Assembly (NCBI RefSeq): GCF_964340395.1 | Contig: NC_135565.1 | Location: 13,778,209-13,842,208 of the forward strand | Length of the DNA stretch: 64,000 bases | DNA from: Glandiceps talaboti | Taxonomy: Eukaryota > Hemichordata > Enteropneusta > Spengelidae | Reading direction: 5' to 3' | Shown: one piece after another, positions 38,452 through 50,030 of the stretch | How positions within the stretch are numbered: the stretch's first letter is position 1 | How the letters are laid out: each line of letters begins with the position of its first letter | The notes under the pieces: generated by a model | Told to the model about the DNA's origin: nothing | The model's input: only the letters and a program-made list of their open reading frames with translations | The model's database searches: none | Position numbers and translations under genes: made by a program

Positions 38452-39523
38452 CTGCAGGAAAAAAACCAAAAAAAAACATTATGTAAGCATAAAAATATAG
38501 GGAACGAATAATGAAATAAAAACAAAAAAAAACAAAAAAAAACAAAATGATATTAAAACATCTAATAAAACAAAGGAAAATTAAATCAAACCAACTGATA
38601 TTAAAACAATAAGTGAAGTTTAATTAAAAACTAATGAATTAAGTTTAATTAAAAACAAAACAAATAAAATAATATCTGTATTCATATCCATAGATACATA
38701 TCATTAGATAATATTGAACCAGCTTTCAAGTGATCTCTATCATTGAAAGTAGTCATAATATTGTTTAAGTAAGTCTGATTAGGACATCATAATTCTGATA
38801 TATGCCTGTCGTTGCTCAGAATTGAGATGATGTGAACAAATAATACTGGGAATACCCTAGGAAAGATTATAACAGAAATCATTTCAGTCAACTGTCAGGT
38901 GATTCCACTAGCAGGTCACTAGCATGACATCATTACTCTGATGACGTTTGAGTGATTCGGACAAAAGCTATATAGTCACTTCAAAAATTAGATTCCAGTA
39001 AGGTAACCTTACTACTACTACTACTACTACTACTACTACATACCCTAGGAAATGTTTTAGATTGTAATTTTAAGTAATGGAACTAGAGTGTACTTTTTTA
39101 TTTGTGTCTCTATGAATTCTTCAAATGCCATTAAACTTCCTGGCGCATTGATGCAAGTAGTTAATACAAGAAGCCTTACGATCGGTGTTTGGTTTAGATA
39201 TTAGTAGCCATGAAATGTGTGCGCGCTATAACAACATAATTATACCAACTACATTGTAAACTATACATGCCAGGCACTACCCTGGGTCATAGGTCGTTCA
39301 CTGAACACGTCATCCTCTCACGTTGTTGTGAACAAACAATCTTGTTTGTTGAGTAGAGGGTTGTAAGTTTGATTTAGCTGAAGTTTACAAGACATATTCC
39401 TTGTAGATATAAGAGTATAGGACCAATAACAAGACTCTTGCTAAACCATAGTCTTTTTTGTTTTGCATAAGTCAATTTCAGGCCGTATCTTATATAATTC
39501 AGAAAAATGTACATTCAAAGCGT

Positions 39524-39610
<87 letters not shown>
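38452..39610. other. Upstream of ANK-2: A-rich DNA and (GA)n, no recognised gene
   Basis: A-rich repeats (AAAAAAACA, ATTAAAAACAAA) lie directly upstream of the ANK-2 acceptor. A (TAC)n run lies at 39012-39040. The 5' UTR exon and promoter of ANK-2 were not found. Confidence 0.45.
39524..39609. repeat. (GA)n microsatellite
   Basis: About 42 perfect GA units, 13 bp upstream of the acceptor of the plus-strand exon at 39623. Confidence 0.95.
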
Positions 39611-39612
<2 letters not shown>

Positions 39613-39622
39613 TTGTTTTCAG

Positions 39623-39894
39623 TACGCCACATATACATAGATGTTGCCACCCATGATTGTGATCACCTGATTGGGGTCATGACCCTATTTAACCCACACC
39701 GTTACCACATATCCCAGTATGAATACAAATTATGTCGTATCTACAATATGACATTCATGATTTGGAATGAACTGGGTAGAGAAAAGTACCGCGTCATTGT
39801 CTACGCATATTGTGCTTTATGTCGAGTGCAATGCTTTAAAACCACTTCTGACTATGGAACGTGCTTGGCATTTCATAAGTCACAAAACAGTTAA
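39623..39894 (+). CDS. Candidate terminal exon of a Cys-containing protein
   Basis: Acceptor TTTTGTTTTCAG ends at 39622. Phase 1 entry gives 89 codons to TAA at 39892. AATAAA at 39978-39983 is 84 nt past the stop, which supports a real 3' exon. The sequence is RHIYIDVATHDCDHLIGVMT..., FNPHRYHISQYEYKLCRIYN..., YAYCALCRVQCF..., TSDYGTCLAF. Six cysteines and one NMT glycosylation sequon suggest a secreted or extracellular segment. Spacing around NPHRYHIS...C faintly recalls cystine-knot cytokines, but too little matches to assign a family. Upstream exons are not identified. It is divergent to ANK-2 (start to start about 1.2 kb). Confidence 0.4.
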
Positions 39895-40285
39895 TCATGG
39901 AGACATTTCTATATTCAGTCGTTGTAACTAACTACTGCTTTGTCAAGAACATGAGTACCTGAAACCATCCTACGCACAATAAACTTATCGACAACGATTA
40001 TAAAACAAACGTCTTATCAAAACTTACTCATATCACAAGAATTTTACGTCATCGATATGCAGTGGGTGTTATGGGGATAGAGAGATTAGGGTTACGTTAT
40101 GTTAGACACCATTACGGCTGACACTCAGTGGCACCACTTTTAAATATGGCTTCACTGTATGTAAGATTTGGAGCACGGGTATACCCAAGTACTATGCCGT
40201 CTATTGGAATATTTTTAAGATCTAGAGAACATTAGAACAATGATTGGTGATATGTCTTCATACACGTACAGCATGGCCAGACTCC

Positions 40286-40344
40286 TAGCTCTGGAAATAT
40301 AGGCTACGGGGTTCGACACGTCTTCACGTATATTTCCAGAGCTA
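40286..40344. repeat. 15-bp perfect inverted repeat, 29-nt spacer
   Basis: TAGCTCTGGAAATAT at 40286-40300 and its reverse complement at 40330-40344. Confidence 0.75.
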
Positions 40345-41202
40345 CCAGACTCCGTGATACGTTGTTTTTTGTTTACTATATTCAGCACAGTTAGTAAATA
40401 ATAATATCCCCTTCAACACCAAAATAGTGTGATTGGATAACACAGTATAGTCGGAAGACTTATTTCAACTGTGGTCGAAAAGCAAAGTAACCAGATATAA
40501 AACAAGATATTAAAATACGAATATCTCGAATATTAAAAGACAAATAATTTCATTCGCCTGGTAAGGGGCCAATAGATTATTCTATCTAATCGCCGACTGG
40601 TCTGCAATACTATATCGTTCTCTTTTGTCGAGTTTCGAACGGACACAAGATTGGGCCTAACCTGTTACTGTAATATTAAACGGACATTGGAGGTATTAGC
40701 TGAGATAGAATTAGCTGAAAGTCGTCCTAAACGTGGATAAATTCAAAGATTGGTATCAAGCTCTGAGAGGCCACCAAACCTGATCGAGTTATCAACACAA
40801 AATTAGACCATAACAATCTTTGTATATATTACAAGCCTTTGCCATGACAATATATTAATTATATGCTATATTGTAGTGAATGTCTAGTGGAGACTCTCAT
40901 TTTTAGTGTATCGGTCTGTACGTGTTCAAATGCACGTTATTAATTTTATGGTACTGACTGGACCTATAAAACAATCAATACCAAAGCAGCCAACAGCGTC
41001 CATTGTTTAAAGGAAATTCGAATGTTTGTAATTTTGACATAGATGTCGTCAACAAGACAACACAAGAACTTTTAAGGTCAGTTCTTGTTGTTCGATAAAC
41101 GTTCTTGTGTCATATTCTACAAAAAATATTTGTATTTTGGACGGTTTTGGGACGAAAACTGAGAATTAATATCTGTCTGAAAAGTAAACAGTACAATCCG
41201 AC

Positions 41203-41394
41203 ATGTCTCGTAGTGTGCTGACGCTAAGAAGCAAAATCAGGACAGGACAGGGCTGTTCGTCAGCTTTGAATTTTCTTCAACCAGAAGAAGAGAGCGATCT
41301 AGGGGAGTCATGTGAAGAAGGGGGCCATGATACGAATATTAAACGTCAAGAACGCTTACCTGTACGTTTCTGTCGGCATGATTTTGAAATCTAA
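41203..41394 (+). CDS. Possible first coding exon, hydrophilic protein
   Basis: ATG at 41203 (G at -3) opens a 63-codon frame: MSRSVLTLRSKIRTGQGCSS, then acidic EEESDLGESCEEGG, ending DFEI. A possible donor (ACCT|GTACGT) after codon 53 would end the exon in phase 0 near 41361. Composition looks protein-like, but no family is recognised and no following exon was found. Confidence 0.25.
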   Translation: MSRSVLTLRSKIRTGQGCSSALNFLQPEEESDLGESCEEGGHDTNIKRQERLPVRFCRHDFEI

Positions 41395-42639
41395 CCGTCT
41401 AAACCACTCGTAGCGTGCTCACAAAATGCTAGTTGGCGGTTTAGCTAATAATTTACAAGTTGGCAAATATGTTGGCGGGTCATGGCCGCTGTTTTTTTAA
41501 TCGTAAAAATCATATAGACGGATATACACAGTTGATTAAAATATACGGTGCGTTCATTTTCACGTAAAAATAAGTTGGCAGTATATTTCAAATATTTTCG
41601 GGAAAAATTGATACAAAATTATCAGCACATTAACAGTCCTACCTGTGCGAGTTTTTTCGGCTAGGTTATTAACATCAGACTATTTCTATGACGTCATTTG
41701 AGTAGGTTGTAAGTCCACCGTCCTCACGGAACACTATGTAATATGCTATTTTTAGAGCAGAGTAACATGTAAACGCAGTCCTTCCTCATTCACATCTAAC
41801 AACTGTTACAATGTTAGGAATGTTGGTTGCCATAGCAATCCCTAATCTAATCCACAGGTGTCAACGTTATGATTACGTCATTATCAAGTGCATATACTTG
41901 ATATTTGCCGTTGTATTTGTAGGGCTTGCCGCAAACGAAGATTTTACATGTTAAAATGCCAAGTCGTTTAATATATTTCCGTCATTTTGATGGTTTGTAC
42001 TATTAAGCATGGATATAGCCTACTTGAATTTTGTGAGAATTTACACAGCAGCCGGTTACTTCTCACGTTTGGTATCAAAAGAGAAACTTGAAAAAGGGAA
42101 CGGGAAATAAATAATCCTGAATATTGATGTTAATGATTAACATATATGGAGTCTAAATCAGACGTTACATTTCCATTTTCAATCAACAAAATACCATTTG
42201 ATAAAAAGATTAATTGAAACTATAATCTTAAACTTCCTGTTTTAAACGTGATGTCCGAATGATTGGCATTACTCTCTGTGCTGTTGATGGCGCAGTCTAT
42301 ATAGTTCAAGTATATCGAGGTCACAGACACTTGTTACCCGAGATATGTATCAAAATGTTTCTATCAGAATACACTAAAATGTCGATGAAATCGATAATAT
42401 TGACGTGTTTAGCCAACTGTATATGAAAGGTGTAAATTACACTTGTTTCTGTGATTCCGCAAGTGAACTTGCGGTGCATATACATATAATAGGGTCGACA
42501 CTTTGGTGTTATGGGATGTATACATTTCCATCTGAACTGATTGATGTTTACTCAATACGTCACTGACAAGTATAGATGAGATGAGAATGAAAAGATAAAC
42601 ACGGGGTTTTTTGATACAAATCATATCGTCGTAAACCAC

Positions 42640-42735
42640 ATCATAGCCTCTTTTACGGCATCGTACAAAACGCCTCGTTATTTCGCCATGTCGCGGAAGA
42701 AATAACAGCTCTGGTGTGCGAGGATGTATAAATCA
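42640..42735 (+). repeat. Dispersed repeat, copy 3 of 3
   Basis: CCTCTTTTACGGCATCGT and GCGGAAGAAATAACAGCTCTGG match the reverse copy at 15.7 kb and the diverged copy at 17.6 kb. Confidence 0.55.
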
Positions 42736-43320
42736 TTTCTACGTTTGATCACATGGAACTGGAACTGGAAAATTGAATTCCGCCTGTTGGAGTTCGGTGT
42801 AGTTTTGGAGGGACGACGTTTTGGTGCAGTTTAAACCTAGAAAGCCAAGAAGTAACACACCTATTCTTGCCTTACAAAACCAACGATGCGGTAATGGTAC
42901 GTTTGTGTTTATACTTGCCATGATTGGACATTCCATTGCTAATTATATGTGGATGATAAATTTAACACATTGATGTCAAATGCGTTTGTTATGATCGATT
43001 CTCTTTGTATTGCAATGTGAAACATGTCCAAGTATCATTATATAAACTTTTTTACAGCATGAAGATAAAATAACCTTCCTATTATGTAATTTGCTTTCCT
43101 GCAGTGTAAACACGACTTTATAGATTCAAGGTTTTCACTTTACAAGTCCAACATTACTTGAGGATCAAAGTGAAAGTGTGAAAAACAGTAGTCTCAGCAC
43201 ACTGAGTAATAAATAAATAAAGTTGGTCTTGAACAAAAGTTATCGTATCTAGTCCTTATGGCTATACTGATAAGATAGTAGTAATGTGAGAACCTGGGAT
43301 TGAATTGTAGGTCTTTAAAT

Positions 43321-43500
43321 AGTACAGGGGTGAATGAACTTAGCTTTTATAAAACTGGACGCCTGTTTCAACGCTTAGTCAATTATGGCCTGCATGTCAA
43401 ACCCGCAGAGACCAATGAATACAAGGCTCATAATCTAAAGGTGTCATTTATGTCAACATTTACCGGCAAGAAAGTGACAGGAGCCGTCAAAACTTCGTAA
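43321..43500 (+). CDS. Coding-like fragment, unassigned
   Basis: A possible acceptor (AAATAGTACAG) ends near 43328. Only phase 1 is then open, giving VNELSFYKTGRLFQRLVNYG..., KAHNLKVSFMSTFTGKKVTG, ending VKTS-stop at 43498-43500. Third-position usage looks coding-like. There is no AATAAA close behind and no recognised family. It may be an exon remnant. Confidence 0.22.
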   Translation, partial: STGVNELSFYKTGRLFQRLVNYGLHVKPAETNEYKAHNLKVSFMSTFTGKKVTGAVKTS

Positions 43501-45282
43501 CGACCAAACAATGCAGTCAAGTTTTGAGATCGATCAGTAAGTCGCACAGTAAGTCCATACATGTCAGAACAATGGGATCATTTGACAGAACTGCCATATA
43601 TTTTACACGGTACAAGACTGGAGTTGCTACGGCTGTTTGGAAATAACAGGCATACACAAGTAGTAATTGTGAAATTTACACTGTTGTTATCTGTGAAATC
43701 ATTGAGTAGATAATGATTTGACATATATTAGATTTAAAATACTGTATATCATGCCAAATCATACACAGTGAAGCTAAGATCGAATATCGTATTCTTTTGA
43801 TGTAACAAACGAAACTGAAAAGCATAAACTTAAGATTTTAAAAGTTAGAATTCCTGAGAGTAATTTTTGAGGCAATTTTAACATCATGGGATACCTACTT
43901 TGCGAGTAATGTTTACCTGTCAATGGTTTGTCCGAGGGGTCCAACAGAAACAGCACTAGCGTATTATAGTTAACCCAAACAGCTGAGCTGAACACATACA
44001 GCAAACACTTCGGTAGTGTACAAATCGTTTACTACTAATTTGTGGCACGTCCGGAATTCTGTCGTCAATTTAATTCTCAAACGATCCGTGTTTTATTAGG
44101 ACCCCTTAACTGTCTCGTTAAACTACTGACCGACTTCATGTGAAAGAAAGCATTCATTCTATAGTAGGAGGGTAACGTATGACCTTGTAAGTTCGCGTTA
44201 ATAAACGGATACGTAAAGTTTGGCGTAGGTGATATGACCCAGGCATACGCGTATTAATACTACTAAACATGGATGCCATTAACAGTTTACACATTACTTT
44301 CTTGGGGGAGTTTCCTTTGTACACACCGGTATAGAACTACATGGGGGCGAGGAAAACGCTAGCTTTGAACCCGATCGAAGTGCGACCCTTTGTTATATTT
44401 GTGTAATTTCTATGATGGAATGTTCGTGATATCATCAGGTAGCAACCCACATGTGTTTCGTGCAAGTGAACACAATTTGAACTTCATGCTAATTTTAGCG
44501 AGGTTTCGTAATCTAGGCCAGATGAAACGCATGAAAACACAGTGCATTTACCGCCATTTGTACGTCCGACTGTTCATTTGGACTTTGACCCGGCAGAGTT
44601 CAGTTGTCGTATCACTGGTATCAACATACGGTCTGATAATTTTTTTCACCACTTCTTTACCCCAAGTCAACGACTGTTCACATTATAGATGCAATGAAAC
44701 TTACCTTCAAATTCTCTCAACTTAAGATATCACCATGGATACAAAGGGTTGTTGGAACCAAGGCACGTTGTGGTGTGTGTATAAATCGTGATATATGGTG
44801 TTGAGGTGGCAACTTATACAGTGTACAGAGCATTGCGTTGTTATCATGTTTTAATCTACGCATGCGTAAACGAATTTCGTAATCGAATACACGTACTGGC
44901 ATAACTTCCAGTGAGGATTTGGATCTTTAGGGTTCCGCTGAACAGATTTTGACAGAATCGTGAAGTTGGTCAACAATGACAGCAGTGAAAGTGTTTATAT
45001 TGTCATTATTTAAAACAATTGTAAGGACATCTGAATTTGGGCTTGGGTCGAATAACATGGATCTACATGCAGTAATGTAGCGGTTTCGCCCCGTCTCTCG
45101 ATCCTCCGCTAGAACCTTTCTTTGCAAACCCCGTAAGAAAATAAAAAGTAAAACGAGAAATATACACAAAATAAAATATAAAAAGGATTGTAAAATAAAA
45201 ACAAAGCTACAATTATTGCAGCTACTGACATGGGATCACAGGGGACCCAGGAACCGTGTGACAAACAAAACAAAACAAAACA

Positions 45283-45476
<194 letters not shown>

Positions 45477-45662
45477 CTATAAAATATATGACAAATGAAC
45501 AAGCAAACGAACGACAAGTATAGGGACAAATGAAATAATTAAATAAACCAGCAAATAAACAGATACTCATTTGGGTATACTAGATATGTTTTTTTCTATA
45601 CCCATCAATATCAAACTTGAGTGAACCCTTGTGTTTTTTTAAAGTGATGGGTATAGAACAAA

Positions 45663-45842
<180 letters not shown>

Positions 45843-47289
45843 CAGACAAACACGCGCACAGATACGTACGTAGAGTGTGTTGTACAGCGCCCACTATTTC
45901 CGTAAATCGAGACTTGGCGTGATTCTTTGATTTAGGAAATCCCTCGATTACTACAGCTAAAATGAGGTAGGCTTGGTGTTTCACTCTAGCTATAAGTCCA
46001 TACATGCTCATCACAAGACTTCCTTATTAATAAGTATTGCTTTCTACGGTTTAACTTCAAGTTGACGTATAGCAAATTAATTCATCGGCATTTTGGTTTA
46101 TTCTTTGTTGTTTTAAAACAGAACATCTTAATGTATACAAATATATGAAATCCATCGAATCTGTACATTTTGACGTGAAGCAAATTTGTCATAATTAGTA
46201 TAATATGACTTCATGTATACGTAACTGCAGGGAGTTATGAAAGTTAAACGTTTGTGCGCCATCTACGGTGTTCCTCGCGAAATTCCGCTTATGTCTATCA
46301 ATATTCCCATATTTGCCCCATGTATACAGAAAAACGTACCGGTACTGGCGGTAGACTAATACTAAAAAAAATAAAAATACTAGAGAAACTGTGGAAAAAT
46401 ATCACAATAATATGAGCAATATCGTAAATCTCATTGTTCATGAACCAAGTCATTTTCCGTATATTCCAAATCAGACAAATGCAATGCACACTATACTAGT
46501 CTTGCAAAGAGATGGCTTCGTTATGTAACAGTATAATACAGTCCATTTTTATACCTAAAAAGTACAGATGTGTAAATATACGTTCGTTTTCCCCCTCATT
46601 TTTGTTTACGCCAAGACTTAAGCTTACATAACTATGATTTTCAGTCTTGGCGAATGACTGTAAACAACATACTGATAGAAAAAGCTACACCACGTGCGTA
46701 ACAATGATTGAACCGCCCGAACTAATATTTCTCAAAACTGCACAACGTGCATGTGACTCAGCTATGTGGTGTCATGGGCGGGGGTAGGGGGTGGGGCAGG
46801 GGTGTCAGTTAAGTGACACCAGATAGAATCCACATTTTAAAAAATTGTATGTGGAATCAATAGAGTAGAATACACGTAACGCGATGAACAGCAGTTTTAC
46901 AGACAGGTATGTACAATCGCAACTGGACTGAGGATCCACCTATGAAACTAGTATATATACACAATCATTCAAAGGGACCACTTTTACACGTTACCATGGT
47001 CACAAATGAAACAAACTCTATTTTTTCAGAGTGACCTGTGTTTATTGCGTCAAGTGAAACGAACAAAGAAACAACATCCACCAAATTCCATAACTTTCGG
47101 ATATATAACTAACAACATGTATTGATATATGTAAATGACATTCACAAATATTAAAAAACAAAAACAATAATTATTGAAAAAAATAACAGATAAAAAAAAA
47201 ACTTTCCATTTCTGTCACGATTGTGATGAAAAGACAGTGGCACTGCGAAGTCAATAAAACAGGGTGTAATAGTCGAAAAATTAGACTGC

Positions 47290-47379
47290 AAGATACAACG
47301 TGTAGTACCACGCTATCAGCTACCGCTTTTTGGTGACGTGATGCCAGGGCTGATAGCGTGGTACGACACATCGTATCTT
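47290..47379. ncRNA. 31-bp hairpin, pre-miRNA-like or small MITE
   Basis: Arms 47290-47320 (AAGATACAACGTGTAGTACC...) and 47349-47379 pair with three mismatches across a 28-nt loop. The ~90-nt total size fits a microRNA precursor, but a short inverted-repeat element is equally possible. No expression evidence is available. Confidence 0.25.
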
Positions 47380-47808
47380 AAAGACCATCGGAACATTTGA
47401 CCGGTTGTAAAATGGTCATTTAATTCACTCCGATGGCACTTTTATAAATCCACAGAGAATAATCATGATGACGGTTGAAACTTCTTTACCACTACGTAAA
47501 CCAGCCAAATTACGACCGAGTCAGTATTTTTTCTGTCACAGAATGCTTTTTGAAATATAGAATTTTATAATAATTAAAATTTGGCAAAGACCTAGTGAAC
47601 ACAATTGTTGTTATTGTAGTGACATTGAAGTGTCACCACCGAATTGATATTTCAAATAAACTTTCCCAATATAAAACTTAAAAATATAGCTGCATGTTAT
47701 AACTTTCGTAATATAGTGACTATGAAAAATCATACCGTGTACGAGTAATCAAAGGGGCATAGTCCAGAATTGACGTTTTTTTACTTCGTATGAAAAGCTC
47801 TTTATTAA

Positions 47809-48135
47809 TAATATTGATGACTTTATATAAATTTGATGACATAATAATAATTTGATGACAAATTAATGATTGGGTGACGTAATGATTTAATGACGTAATA
47901 GTGATTTGACGTAGTCATGATTTGATGACGTAATAAGTTGATGACGATTTAATGATTCGATGACATTGATTCGATGACATTATAATGATTTGTCATGATG
48001 ACGTAGCACTGATTCGATGACGTATTAATGACGTCATGATTTGATGAAGTAGTAATGATTCGATGACAATAATTTGATGTATGAATTATCAGATGATGTA
48101 TCAAGAATCGATGGCGTACTAATGATTTGATGACG
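47809..48135. repeat. Degenerate ATGATTTGATGACGTAATA repeat
   Basis: About 17 imperfect ~15-20 bp units. Many carry TGACGTA (for example at 47877, 47892, 47930), and one is the full palindrome TGACGTCA at 48029-48036. TGACGTCA/TGACGTAA are known CREB/ATF-type bZIP sites. Confidence 0.65.
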
Positions 48136-48778
48136 TAGTAATACTTTAATGACTAGTGATGATTCGTAGACGATTTTTTTCGCTACAAATTACCTAAATG
48201 AATCTCTTTAAAAGGTTTCAAAATAATACTTAAATAAAGCGCTAACCACTTATTGTAATTATACACGACTTTGGCGATTAACCTGTTTAAACAAACACTC
48301 CAAAACTAAACACAAAACCAAGAAGAAATACTGGAATAATCAAATTCTGGACGATGTCCCTTCAATCAGGTATTCTTTGGTACCACATAAAACACCCCAT
48401 ACATGATTGCTATGCTAACCTGTGTATAACTTTGATATACCAAGAATATATATATACGTTGTAGACATTAATGAGCTAAATTTTGATAATATAACGGATA
48501 ACAACAAAAGAAATCAAAATAATTGGCAGTCTAGGTTATTGTTTTCTTTGTCGTGATCTTGTTTGGGTCAGTGTGACGTCACAAACCAGAACGTGTGAAG
48601 TAATGACGTAAATGTCTCAGTGTACGCTATCCGGCTTCTCGTTATTTGGTAGCTTGGTTTGAAGTGTTACATAAGTGTTCTTCCTACAATGTATTCATAA
48701 AAGTGCTCAGAACCCGGTAACACTTTTGTAGTTCTCAGTTTAGCGACCAGGAAGGAAGAATCCTGTGTCTGGTGGTTG

Positions 48779-49030
48779 TTAGGTGACCATATTCACATAA
48801 TATGACGTGGTTAAGTTTGGAGTATGCTTAAATACATCAAGAGGACACTCAAAATTGCAAGTGGGCTTGTCACCCTTGTTACCACAGGGACAACACTTCA
48901 AATTGTCCAACACCATGCATGTGTGAAGCAGTGGCGTTCGACAATTGTTTCTGTAGTTGCAATTTTGATTATGTCTATTCCGTATCAACTGATCTTTTAG
49001 TTGATGTTTCTCTAAAACATCATTACCGTT
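48779..49030 (-). CDS. Cys-rich frame, possible secreted peptide exon
   Basis: On the minus strand a possible acceptor (GATGTTTTAG) ends near 49018 and enters in phase 1. The frame runs KHQLKDQLIRNRHNQNCNYR, then RTPLLHTCMVLDNLKCCPCG, then TCNFECPLDVF, and stops at 48779-48781. Eight cysteines in about 40 residues, including CCPC, suggest a disulfide-rich domain. The acceptor has a poor pyrimidine tract and no poly(A) signal is near. Family unknown. It lies between ANK-3 and ANK-2 on their strand, so it might be an upstream exon of ANK-2, but no frame-compatible junction was found. Confidence 0.25.
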   Translation of the reverse strand, partial: NGNDVLEKHQLKDQLIRNRHNQNCNYRNNCRTPLLHTCMVLDNLKCCPCGNKGDKPTCNFECPLDVFKHTPNLTTSYYVNMVT

Positions 49031-50030
49031 TGATAAAATCACGTAACAAAAATGCACTTATTTCATGAATAATTCATTTGCCTCGTCACGCAAACATCAA
49101 TGGTTCTGAAGTTACACTATTAAAACCTTGTTGCCAAGAAACTAACCTCCTGCGCGGCATACCTTAGTAATTGGGTAATTGCGCAGGAGGACCGTTGCCC
49201 TTGACAACACGCTTGCACGCGTCTCATGGGAGATAGACTATGCGAATATGTGTAGTTCTTGGTTAGACAGTTCTTTAGCGAAAACGTGTTATTTTCGACA
49301 CTTCGAATTCTGAAATGTCAAAGAAACATAAATTTCTTATGGGTTTTAAATTTCAAGTCACAATAACTTCCCTTTCTGTGAGTGTCAGTCACTAATATAC
49401 AGGTATGAAGCGCTCGAAATCATACATAGTTTTTTTATTGCAAAAACCATTCTGCTGTTATTTTTTTCCGCAGTCAAGGAAAGAGCTGAGTCTCGTCTTT
49501 TCTCGCGTTCATCAACGCAAGTTTGAGTGGAAATAGTAGTATTATTTTTCCGTCGATGGACGCCTAGAATTTATCTCAGTCTTTGGTTAAATTTATTGTA
49601 TTTTGTTTATTTTTTCCTTTATGTTTTGACTTATCAAACTTCGATTTTGTTACATTATTTTTTTACTTCTTACGTTTTTGACTGATCAAGCATAACATGA
49701 TTAATCTATCTTGTCAGTTTCAGTGAGTGTATTCCAGTCTCGTTAGCTCTGCATGAGTTTGTTTATATTTACCGAGTCGTACTGCTTTACCAGTCACTAA
49801 AGCAGCTCGAATCTCAAAATACCATTAGACTTTACCTCAAATATCGTCGAATAGTTACTAATTGTACAGACATTGACATTCTCAGTGTGCATGCTGGGAA
49901 GGTCCAGTCTCTTTCCATGTACAATCTAATTCACATCCTTTGTCTGTGTCTCAAGGTATTATTACTTCATCATTACAAATGTACATCTTAGTTCACTGCC
50001 TGTGTACCGTTTCCATGGCAACTCTGCAGT

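Larger units (their letters stand above)
39900..45200. other. Intergenic DNA with a few weak coding candidates
   Basis: Contains a 15-bp perfect inverted repeat (TAGCTCTGGAAATAT, 40286-40300 with 40330-40344), a dispersed repeat copy at 42640-42735, and the weak coding candidates at 41203 and 43321 listed separately. Nothing else was recognised. Confidence 0.45.

Noticed and set aside
43774-44004. Minus-strand exon SAVWVNYNTLVLFLLDPSDK with GT-AG ends as an ANK-2 upstream exon
   Set aside because: The signals are decent (acceptor GTTCAG, donor ACAG|GTAAAC; phase 2 to 1), but no partner exon of matching phase leads to the ANK-2 acceptor.
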